Shown here: positions 51,228 through 62,000 of the stretch, in pieces | Layout: the number at the start of each line of letters is the position of its first letter | How positions within the stretch are numbered: the stretch's first letter is position 1 | Assembly: GCA_016235245.1 (NCBI GenBank) | Contig: JACRLO010000009.1 | Coordinates: 1-64,000, forward strand | DNA from: Nitrospirota bacterium | GTDB lineage: Bacteria > Nitrospirota > Thermodesulfovibrionia > Thermodesulfovibrionales > UBA6898 | Direction: 5' to 3' | DNA: 64,000 nucleotides | Translations under genes and position numbers: made by a program | Notes under the pieces: model-generated | Seen by the model: only the letters and a program-made list of their open reading frames with translations | Told to the model about the DNA's origin: nothing | Databases searched by the model: none

Positions 51228-52322
51228 ATGGGGCTTTACCTGAGAGGTAAAATTTACTGGTTCAAGATTAACACAAATGAAGGCCGCATCCAGCGATCAA
51301 CTGGAACTGCCAATAAAAGACTGGCAGAAAATATTTATGCCAAGGCCAAAACTGAGGTTGTTGAGGGCAGATGGTTCAAAGAACAGGAGATAAAATCTGA
51401 TCCCTCTTTTCAGGAATTGGCAGAAGAGTATGAAAATTGGATGCAGGGCAGGTATAGATCTAATTTCAAGGTCTATTTGATCAGTCAACTCAAAGAGCGT
51501 TTTAGGGATTATAGCTTGTCGATGATAAGCGTGCGTGAGCTTGAAAAATTACAGTCAGAAAAATTGAAGGCGGGAAAACATCAGAAAATGATAGATGGAA
51601 AAATTCAAAATGTGCCAAACAAGCCGGCAACTATCAATCGATTTCTTGCTGTTATTGCTCACATGTTCACGAAGGCTGCTGACTGGAAAATGATCGACAG
51701 GGCCAATATCCCGAAAATCAAAATGCTCAAGGAAAACAACAAACGTCTTCGGTATCTCTCCAAGGAAGAGTGCTCGGAATTGATAGCAGCCTGTGATCCT
51801 CATTTAAGACCTATCGTGATTACCGCTCTCAACACAGGAATGAGAAAGCAGGAAATCCTGGGTCTAAAGTGGGATGCTAATGTTGATCTCAAGCATGGTT
51901 TTATTCTGCTATCTATCACAAAGAATGGGGAGCGCAGAGAAATTCCGATTAATGCTACGCTCAGGAATGCCTTGCAGAGTATGCAAAGAAGGCTGGATGT
52001 AAAGTATGTTTTTTTCGATCCAATAAGCGGTAAACCATATCAAGAGGTTAAGAAGAGTTTTGCAACGGCGCTACGACGGGCCAAAATTCAGGATTTCCAT
52101 TTTCATGACCTTCGCCATACCTTTGCATCTCAGTTAGTCATGGCCGGTATAGACCTGGTAACAGTAAAAGAATTATTGGGTCATGCCGATATAAAAATGA
52201 CTTTGCGGTATGCGCATCTCGCCCCCAGTCACAAGGTCAAGGCGGTGGAAATCTATGACCGAAGCATGTCTGGCTACAATTTGGCTACAGTGCCTACTGA
52301 ATCTAAAGTTGCAACCTTGTAA
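51228..52322 (+). CDS. tyrosine integrase
   Basis: 364 residues with all catalytic residues of a phage/ICE-type tyrosine recombinase: Arg206 (TGMRKQEI), His293 and Arg296 (FHDLRHTF), His319 (LLGHAD) and Tyr328 (LRYAHL). A core-binding SAM-like domain spans about 60-170. It integrates the element at a tRNA gene: its stop lies 14 bp from a tRNA-Ala 3' half. AAAGGAGGC precedes the ATG. Confidence 0.93.
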   Translation: MGLYLRGKIYWFKINTNEGRIQRSTGTANKRLAENIYAKAKTEVVEGRWFKEQEIKSDPSFQELAEEYENWMQGRYRSNFKVYLISQLKERFRDYSLSMISVRELEKLQSEKLKAGKHQKMIDGKIQNVPNKPATINRFLAVIAHMFTKAADWKMIDRANIPKIKMLKENNKRLRYLSKEECSELIAACDPHLRPIVITALNTGMRKQEILGLKWDANVDLKHGFILLSITKNGERREIPINATLRNALQSMQRRLDVKYVFFDPISGKPYQEVKKSFATALRRAKIQDFHFHDLRHTFASQLVMAGIDLVTVKELLGHADIKMTLRYAHLAPSHKVKAVEIYDRSMSGYNLATVPTESKVATL

Positions 52323-52336
52323 GTCATTGATAAATA

Positions 52337-52383
52337 TGGTGGAGCTGATCGGGATCGAACCGACGACCTCTTGAATGCCATTC
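52337..52383 (-). other. att site: tRNA-Ala(GGC) 3' half
   Basis: Read on the minus strand, these 47 bases begin in the anticodon stem (GAATGGCATTCAAGAGG), run through variable loop, T-arm (GGTTCGATCCC) and acceptor strand, and end with CAGCTCCACCA. The anticodon loop reads ATGGCAT, i.e. GGC for alanine. No 5' half follows beyond 52383. This is the core site where the integrase acts; whether it is attL, attR or attP cannot be told from this window. Confidence 0.85.
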
Positions 52384-52384
52384 G

Positions 52385-52684
52385 TTCAAAGGGGATTTTC
52401 AGAGAGCCTGTAAATACCACTGAAAAGCGCTCCAGGAGTGAGTTTGAGGCAGATTGATGTTTCGATATGGAACTATCTATTTTGATCATTTCTGTCCAAT
52501 TTTTCTTACACTTTTCTGACAGTCCCTGATCGCAGCTGACCTTTCCGGGTTCAGCCATGGGTAATCCATTTCATCGGTTATACCATGAATCACCATCGGG
52601 ATATAGATTGTATACGAGCATCTCTCTTCCCTATTAATCCAATACATAACCTATTTCAGCAGTCTCAAGAAGGAAAGAAACGGA
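52385..52684. other. gene-free segment beyond the att site
   Basis: No supported gene, tRNA 5' half or strong hairpin is seen in these 300 bases. It may be the flank of the element or the opposite end of its circular form. Confidence 0.4.
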
Positions 52685-52831
52685 AGGCGGATATATCGGA
52701 CCAGGGAAGAAGCCCGTTCAGATATATTTGATTACATCGAGGTGTTCTGCAACAGGACAAGGCGTCATAGCGATCTCGGTCAGGTGAGTCCCAGTGAGTT
52801 TGAAAAGGCGGCTGCCAGTGGTAGTCTATGA
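52685..52831 (+). pseudogene. IS3-family transposase C-terminal remnant
   Basis: 48 codons ending in a stop match the tail of IS3-family OrfB (YRTREEARSDIFDYIEVF and CNRTRRHSDLGQVSPSEFE). Upstream sequence is not a transposase. The bases after the stop (TGTCTACTGAACGAGGGG) look like the IS right end. A relic of an old insertion. Confidence 0.8.
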
Positions 52832-53000
52832 GTGTCTACTGAACGAGGGGAACTCCAACATCGAAAAAAACTTCTTGACAGAAGTATATTTTTTTGGGTA
52901 GGGTTATTCCCAAGCAACCGGCAGAGTTGCACAAGCATTTTCAAGGGAATCTACTTTTCAATACAGATTAAAAGACTTACGTTGACTTGCGGAGGGGTAA

Positions 53001-56000
53001 GTGAACAGCGTTTATGGGGGCAAAGAGCACTTTAATAGATTATCGACGTCTATCCTGACAGTATCTCTTCTGTTGATTCTTCTTCCGCTCCTTGCAACAT
53101 CTTCTGTCTTTGCTTCAGAAGCCGCACTTTTCGAACACACCTTTAAACGCGCAAAAGGCGCACCGGTCACCGAGAAAATGATGATTGATATCCCTGTGTC
53201 CGACGGGAGATACCGTGTCACGGTCAAAAACGGACTGCCCGACGGATCGTTGCGATGCTCAAGCGCTGATATAACGATAAACAGTTCGATAGTCGTCGGC
53301 CCCTCAGACCTGAACCAGCAGATATCCAATGTAAGAAAATCCATTGAACTCAGGGCAAAGAACCTCCTGAGTGTGACGCTTAACGGTGAGCCGGGCTCTC
53401 AGGTGATTATCAGAATAAGAGGAGCGGGCGACAGTGATGGAGATGACGATGGAGATCACGACCAGACGTCTGTCACGATCTCCTCATGGTCGGTTGATCC
53501 GAACCCATTTTCTCCCAACAGCGACGGTATTGCGGATAAGTCCACCGCTACGGCAGCCCTCCATCTGGACAACATTTACAAAGAGCAGGGATACAAATAT
53601 TTTCTGAGATCGCACTGGAACATCGGAACTACCTTCCTGAAATCGGATACGGATATTACCTATTCCGATCTGCGTGATTGGTCTGTGGCCCTTGATTGGG
53701 ACGGCAAAGGCTTTTCGGCCGGCGCTTATCCGTTCATTTTTTATGTGGAGCTCGTCAAACGGCTGATCGTTAGAGATGGTGAAGGCCACGAAAGAGACGA
53801 TGACGATCACGATGGTGACGATCACAACACAGGGAATACAGGGGAGAGCGTCATAGCCAAGACCTCTACTGTTAACGGGACCATTACGATTGAACTGTCG
53901 CTGATCAAAATTGTCATATCCACACCTGCGGACGGCGAAATCACGAAAATACCCGGCAGCACTGTCTCGGGGACAGTAGGAGATCCTCAGGCCCTGATCA
54001 CCGTAAACGGCATTCCGGTGACGAATTCAAATGGTGCGTTTCAGACCCCAATAACTCTTGTCTATGGCTTCAATACCATAACGGTCAGTGCAACTGATGC
54101 CACTTCAGCCTCTGTGAGTGCTGAGGTGAATGTTGTGATGGACAACCTGAGCCCCGTCATATCGCTCAGTCCTGTTCCCGAAGTCACCACAGGCCCTGCG
54201 ATAGAGATAAAAGGAAATGTGGATGACGTTACTGCCACAACGGTCAATCTTCAGGGCAAGAGCGTAACCGTCCCGGCAGGCGGAGGTCAGTTTTCCATAA
54301 TTGCAGACCTGGTAGAAGGTCTGAATATTTTGACCGTGACGGCGACAGACGCCGCGGGAAACAGCACCGTGCTGCCGATGCCGATCACCTTTGATTCAAT
54401 CTCACCTGTTGTCGCCATCACCTCGCCTTTGTCGGGTTCATATACCAATAGGAATTCCACCGGGGTTGAAGGTACTGTTTCCGATGCGACCGCAATCGCG
54501 GTTACGGTCAATAGCCTTGCCGCTGTTATCTCGTCCGGGGGGTTCACTATTAGTGCTGTCCCTCTCATTGAAGGCCCAAACCAAATCACAGCTACGGCAA
54601 CTGATGCTGCGGGTCATACCGGAACCAGCGAGATCACGATCATATCCGATACCGTCTCTCCTGTTGTCACTATAGATCCGACGCCTGAATTCAGTCCGAA
54701 TCATATACTGGAGATCAAGGGAAGGGTGGAAGACCAGACTGCTACAACTGTTGCGATTCAGGGAAAGACTGTCTTAATAGCGGCAGGAGGCGGGACTTTT
54801 TCCCTGACTGCGGATTTGGTCGAGGGGATGAACGATCTGTCCTTGACCGCAATGGACAGCGCAGGGAATTCCTCTGCATTAACCCTGCATATAACAAGCG
54901 ATACCATGAAGCCGGTTGTGAAGATCAATAATCCGGCATCCAATACGTATACCGATAAAAAAACGATAGCAGTTTCCGGGACAATTGCTGATGCCACGGT
55001 AACCAGGGTTATCGTAAATGGCGTGGAGGCAAGCGTTTCCTCTGGTGTTTTCACTGTCCCTGATATTTCCCTTGGCGAAGGGACAAATACGATCAATGCC
55101 ACGGCAACTGATGCCACTGGCAACACCGCATCTGATGAGATCACGATCATATCCGATACCGTCCCTCCTGTCATCACCATCGATACCTTGCCGGGTATTA
55201 CCAGACAGAGGACTATCGATATCAAAGGTGCAGTTGTCGATCAGACGGCGACGATCATATCCCTACTGGGTAAAACTGTCTCTGTGCCGGGAGGCGGCGG
55301 AACATTCTCTCTAACCGTTGAACTGACCGAAGGACAGAACAGTATCAGCGTCTCGGCCACTGACAGCGCAGGCAATGCCTCGAACGAGCAGCGCAGCATT
55401 ACCCTTGACACCACGCTGCCGCTGGTGAAAATCAGTTCGCCGGCCACAGGCTCTTATATAAACAAAGGCACAACTGCCGTCTCAGGCCAAATCGCTGATG
55501 CCACGATAACAAGTGTGATCATAAACGGTGTCGATGCGATTGTGGCGGACAGTGGGTTCAGTCTGTCTTCTCTGTCGCTTTCAGAGGGGAGCAATACGAT
55601 AACTGCCACCGCTACTGATGCGGCGGGCAATATTGGGTCGGATACGGTCACCGTAGTAGCGGACACGATCGCTCCGGCGATTACTATCGATCCTACCCCC
55701 CAATACACCAATCAAAGTTCGATCGAAATCAGGGGAAGGGTAGACGACCAGACCGCTTCGACCATTACGATTCAGGGAACAACTGTCTCGATACCGGCCG
55801 GAGGCGGGCCCTATGCAATAACGGTCGTGCTTTCCGCTGGAACAAACAGCATCACTGCCATGGCTACGGACAGCGCGGGCAATACGTCTGAGGCAATGCG
55901 GACGATTACTGCCGATGCAGTGGCGCCGATTCTGAAAATCACGTCTCCTGTTGCCGGCGCATATATAGGTTCACACAGCGTAACAGTCAGCGGCACGGTG

Positions 56001-59000
56001 AGCGAATCCAGTTCGACAAAGGTCGTAGTCAACGGACAGGAGGCTCAAGTCACAGGCAACAGCTTCACTCTTCAGTCGTTGACCCTTTCAGAAGGGAGCA
56101 ATGCGATACAGGCAGAAGCGACAGACGCTGCCGGCAATAAAGGCTCTGACGGGATATCGGTTATTTCCGATACGATTGCGCCGGTTGTTACTATAACCGC
56201 GCCTGCTGACGGCTTGAAGACATCCAACAGGGTACAGACAGTATCGGGTTCAGCAATTGATGCCTCTCCCATCGTCTCTGCAACCCTTAACGATGCGCCC
56301 CTTTCGCTTGCCTCTACTGCTTTTAATCAGCAGATTACCCTTCAGGAGGGCAGTCAAACCATAACGGTCAAGGCTACAGATAAGGCCGGCAACATTGGGA
56401 CCGCGACAGTTACGGTAACGCTTGACGATATGGCGCCTGCTGCGCCTGTTTTGGATGCCCTTCCTGTTATAACGAATCTTTTGAGCTTGACCCTTGCCGG
56501 ATATTCGGAGCCCAATGCGAAGATAAGAATCAGCAACGGCACAGAAACGACTTCTGATGCAGTCGGCCGGTTTAGCGCGCCGGTAGCACTTACGCCAGAT
56601 ACGACGAACACTTTTTCGGTTATAGCGGTCGATGCAGTCGGCAACGAAGGCGAGGCAGCGACTGCCTCGATTATCCAGGACTCGATTGCGCCCTATGTGA
56701 CAGGGCATACCCTCAAGGCAGACCCGAAGATTACCCTGCTTATCCCTATAGCAATGACGTTTTCAGAGCCTATTGACCCTGAGACCGTCAACAGTAACAA
56801 CATCACGGTAAACGGGACTTCAGGCCTTATTGACGGGACGTTTGAGGTGAAGGGGACTGAGGTTGTCTTTAGTCCTTTATCCGAGTTTCCCGCAAACAAG
56901 ACGTATATCCTGACAATCGGCCCAGGTATCAAGGACACGGCCGGTAATCCCCTGTCTCCTATCTACTCGTCTTCCTTTAATACGGTTCGCGGACCTGCCT
57001 TTATCGCAGGAGAGGTGTACGACGATACCACCGGCCTGCCCCTTGAAGGGGCAATGATGAAGATCACACGGATCAATGACGTTGTGCCCGAGCCGGTGCC
57101 CTCTGCAGTATCCGATGCGATGGGCCGTTTCAGTCTCAGCTATGAGGGTGTCTCTGGCGTTGCGCAGATAGTTATCGAAAAAACGGGATTTTCGAAGGTC
57201 TTGAGAGAATCGTATCTCTGGCCGAATAAATCGATGACCATCTTTGACGGCCGTCTGACGCCGGTCATTACCCATCCGATATCCGCCACCTCGGGCGGGA
57301 CCCTTGGGGCAGGAGACACTGCCCTCTGGCTGCCTGCCGGGGCACTTGCTTCGAATGCTGATATTTCAGTCACCGCGCTAAGCCAGCAGGGCATAGGTCA
57401 GAGGCTCCCGCTTGGCTGGTCTCCAATCTATGGCGTGGATATTGCGCCGTCATTGACAGCGCTCAATCCCCCAGCCCAACTTACGATCAGGAATATCTGG
57501 TCTCTTGTACCGGGAGGTTTTGTTGTTGCGTATCTGGATGAAGGCAGCCGGTCCTGGATGGCAGCGTCCCATGTTGTTTCTCCGGATAGCATTACCGTCA
57601 CCATGGACCGGCTTGGACAGTATCTTTTGCTTCTGCCCGATTCTCTGCCTTCTGCTCCGCCGATGCCGGCCCAGCCCGGTGACCCCATACTGCCCTCAGG
57701 CAGCATCGGTATAGACAGCAGTACAGCCGAAGTCAAGGTCGTGCCGCCTGCGGTCCTCTCCCGGGAAGGCGCACATGGTTTGACGAAGGTGATTATGACA
57801 ACGGCCTCTCCACTGCCCTCAGGCACAGCCCTTGAGGCAAGGTTCACGGAGCAGTATACCCTCAAGGAAGGGCAGGTCATCACCCCTGAGACGTACACGC
57901 AGGACATAACCATGTATGGGGGGTATGCGCTGCCTGCTATCGGCCAGCCTAATACGCTTTCTGCGGAATTCCCGGCAACCCCATCGAAGATATATCCCCT
58001 TGGTCAGCTCTATTACGGGAAGGTGGGTATTGATATCTTTATTCCGTCCAACGCGGGTCAGCCTGCGGACAATGTGATCAGCGAAAGCGGCGGCACGGTC
58101 TCTGCGCCGGACGGCACGGCGATCATCATACCGCCATCGTCTGTGATTAGCGGGACGGTATTTGGCGTGAGCAGGCTTTTGGAGCAGGACCTGCAAATCA
58201 AGGGATTTCCGGGCCTGACATTTATCGGTGCGCTCAACCTCCAGATGGATGGCGGAGGCTTTAAGACCGGAGTCTTCCCCCAGTTCACTGTCCCGGGATT
58301 ATCCGCCCCAGAGGGGACGCGGGTGATTGTCTCGAAGCTTGAGACGATGAACGGGCAGAATGGGTTAAAGGCAGTGGCAATAGGCTCGGTCGCTGGCGGG
58401 AAGGTTGTTATCGACAGATGCCTTGCCAACCCCCAGTCCCCGACCCCCGGCCCCTGCATTATCAGCGGCAGGTATGGTTTCCATATCCCCTCATCGCCTA
58501 TTGGATATATAACCGGCAGGGTATTGAAAGAGGCTGTGGCAGTGTCGGGTGCGCTATTAGGGGTGGATAATCTGCCGTACAAGGCCCTCTCGGATGGCAG
58601 CGGATCGTTCTCGATGGTCAGCCTTGCAGGTAACTATGCGATCACCGCTCTGGAGCCTTCGACCGGCCAGAGGGTTTCTGAGACCGGAACGCTCGCAGGT
58701 GAGCAGACACAGAACATCCTGCTTAATCTCGTGCCTTACCACCCGACTGTGCTTGCAGTGGTCCCGACAGACAAGACGGCCTCGATCGACCTTAAGGCAG
58801 AGGTGAAGGTGACCTTCTCTGATGCAGTTGATCCATTGACTCTGGACACCAATACCTTCAGGCTTATTCAGACGCCGGAACTCATCAGTCAGCCGGATAT
58901 TGTGATCCAGGGCCATATTTCGCTGTCAGGGAATAACAACATGGCACAATTCATCCCCGATGCCGGGCTCAAACCCAATGCAACCTATCGTGTAAAACTC

Positions 59001-62000
59001 ACGGACGGGATAAAGGATGTCTTCGGCAACTCGCTTGTTCCGTTTGAGTCGGTCTTTACGACCTCGAACGTCCTTGGCAACGAGGCCCTGCCCCCCGGAA
59101 CGCTCAAGGCGAGTATGCCGGATGCCGATGGATTTGTGACTGTTCGGGGCGGTGTCGGTCTGACGTATGGTGGGGCGGTTGTTGTGATCATCAACAGGAC
59201 AAAGAATATCACGGTCACGGTCATTGCCGACGAAGATGGCAGTTTTATGGCAAAGGTAAAGGCCGATCTTCCGGATGAGATCGTAGTAGATGTGAAGGAC
59301 CTTCTTGGCAATACGACAACCCTGAGCACAGGGCTGCTGCAGAGCGACGACGGCACTGCGGCAGTCGGGCCCAAAGGCGGGACGATCTACGGGCCGGGCG
59401 GTATCAAGGCGGTTGTTCCTGAAGGGGCGTTTGATGATATCGTGGTCGTAAAGATAACCATGGTGCCTGAAGAGACCATAAAAGACGTTACCATGGACCC
59501 TGAAATGATGCCTGCCGGTGTATTTCAGTTAGACAGCGGTGGGATCAAGAGCAAGCAGGAGATCAAGGTCTCGTTTCCTGCGCCTGACTGGATCACTGCA
59601 GAGCACCAGATACTCCTTGCAAAGAAGATCAATATCAGGGGGTTTGACGAGCTGACGCTTGCCTGTCCTGCAATACTCAAGGACGATGCAGCCGGCCAGA
59701 GTCGAAACATAGTCTCAACCTCCCCGCCGTTTGTCGGCGTTACAAGCGGCGGCCTTGATACGTATGTTGCGGCAACATGGCGCGACCCCGGCAAGGGCGT
59801 CGGGTATGCGCTTGTCCAGACCTGGAGCCCTTATGAAACTACGTTTGTTATGGGGGCCTTTGCCTTTGTATTTCCTGCATCGACAACCGAGCTCATAACC
59901 TTTCCTGTAACAGTGCCGGTAAACCAGCCTTATAATCTGACCCTCTCAAACCTTGAGGGGCCGGTAAAGACAATCTCGATACAGGGGCCGCCTAAGAGAG
60001 GGGAGTTTACCGAAGAGATACAGAAACTCGAAAACGACCCAATACCGCCCTCGGTATTTAAAAGCTCGATCCCTAACGGAGCAACAGGGATACTGCTTGC
60101 CGACAACCTCATCATAGAGATGAGCGAGCAGATTGATCCTGATACCCTGAACATAAAGAATAACCCGGATGCTGTCGTAGTCACAGACAGCGCAGGCAAC
60201 CGGGTTAAAGGTACGTTTTATCTTGCCGAAGACAGAAAGACCATTGTCTTTGTGCCGACCTACGGATACGCATACAACACGAAATATACCGTGACACTAA
60301 ACGGGATAAAGGACCTTGGCGGCAATCTGTTAGAGGGCTATTCAAGCACCTTTACCACCTTCGACCCTCCTGTCTTCTCTACGGTGGACAAGATAACCAA
60401 CGTAATCGCCATAGACAAATACAGGGACTATCTCGTGGTTACCGGCACATACACGGAAAACGGCAATGTGGTGGAGCAGTCGGGGATTATCATCATCGAT
60501 GTTTCAGACCCGGAAAACCCGGTGATCAAGGGCAGCGCCCATACCTTCGGATATGACTTTGATGTAAAGGCCCTGCCGAACATCACCTTTATGGACCGTA
60601 GCGGCAACTCCGTTACCGGGGATTTTGCGGTAGTGGTAGGGGGCCAGGCAAACACTATCGGATACCTGAATTTTATGAATATCACTGACCCCTGGCATCC
60701 GTATATCTACGAAGACCTCTATCTTTCATGGAACCCGATGTATACCGAGGATATTCCGCCCCATGTCCCTGATCCAGGCGGCAGGCCCTATGAAGTGGCG
60801 TTGCTTGGCGTCAATGCGTATGTGGCCAATCAGGGTCTTGGTCTTCAGGCGGTTGATCTGACAAGGGTCACACCGACCCAATACCAGGCGCAGAAAGAGG
60901 CGATCAAAGGGACGATAGCAGAGCTTTCCTACAGAAGCATCTCGAAGGTGAACAACCTTCTGCTTGCGACAAAGAACCATACGCTTTCGATCATCGATCC
61001 GCTCAGAGATAGTGAGGCGCCGAAGGCCGGGACGTTCAGCGTGCAGGCCAACCCGAACTCCCTTACTGTATGCATAACCGCCTTTTCCGCCACGGACAAC
61101 GTTGGGGTGACAGGGTATATGCTGACCGAGACCAATACCACCCCATCGCCCAGGAATGCCGGATGGAACGAGACGCCGCCTTCGGGCTACACCTTTAAGA
61201 CAGCGGGGACGAAGACGCTTTATGCATGGGCCAAAGACGCAGCAGGCAATATAACGTTGACCGGCAGCGCCACTGTAACGCCGGTAATCACTGACCCCAG
61301 CACTCAGACAACGTTTGTATGCACTTCAGTCCCGGTAATGACGGTGCCTGTTCTTCTGCACGATGTGATCTTTGCGGAGGACAGGATCATCGCCGAGATA
61401 AAGGACTTGAACTTCCCCTATGAGGTGACCGGGGTGCCTGCGTTTCCGATAGATATCGACGGAGATGGAAACGTCGGCAAATTTGAAGACGAAGACGGCG
61501 ACGCCATGAAATCGGAAGACGAGACCTTTGACCTTGCCTTTGTATCGACAGCGGACGGGGTGGTAATCGTCAATCTCAATAATCCATCAGCGCCTGAGAA
61601 GCTTGCGGTGATTCCGACTGGAGGGCTACCGGGGAAGATAGTGATAAACAGGGCCAAGAGGCTTGCCTATACCTCAATCGGCAATGACCTTATTGCGATA
61701 AGCCTGAAGGACCCCAGAGGCATTGGGTTGATAGACAAGGATGGAGATGGAAGGGACGACAGGATCGTGGCGGTGTTGGCGCCGAGCACCTATGTGGATG
61801 AGAACGGCCAGACTGTGATGAATAATTACGCGTTTACGGCTGGTATAGTGCAGATGGATAGTATGGGGCGGGAGCTGCTCTACAAGGTGGGCATTGACGG
61901 GAAGGTGCAGGTGGTGGATTTGAATGCCCCGAGACCCGTGTTAAAAATAGTGGCATATGATGATCCAAGTCAAGAAATGAAAGGCGCTGTGACAGATGGT

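Noticed and set aside
52337-52383. Functional tRNA gene
   Set aside because: The D-arm and the 5' acceptor strand are absent; only the 3' half matches.
54000-56700. CRISPR or simple tandem DNA repeats
   Set aside because: The periodicity comes from diverged Ig-like protein repeats in one reading frame, without identical repeats or spacers.
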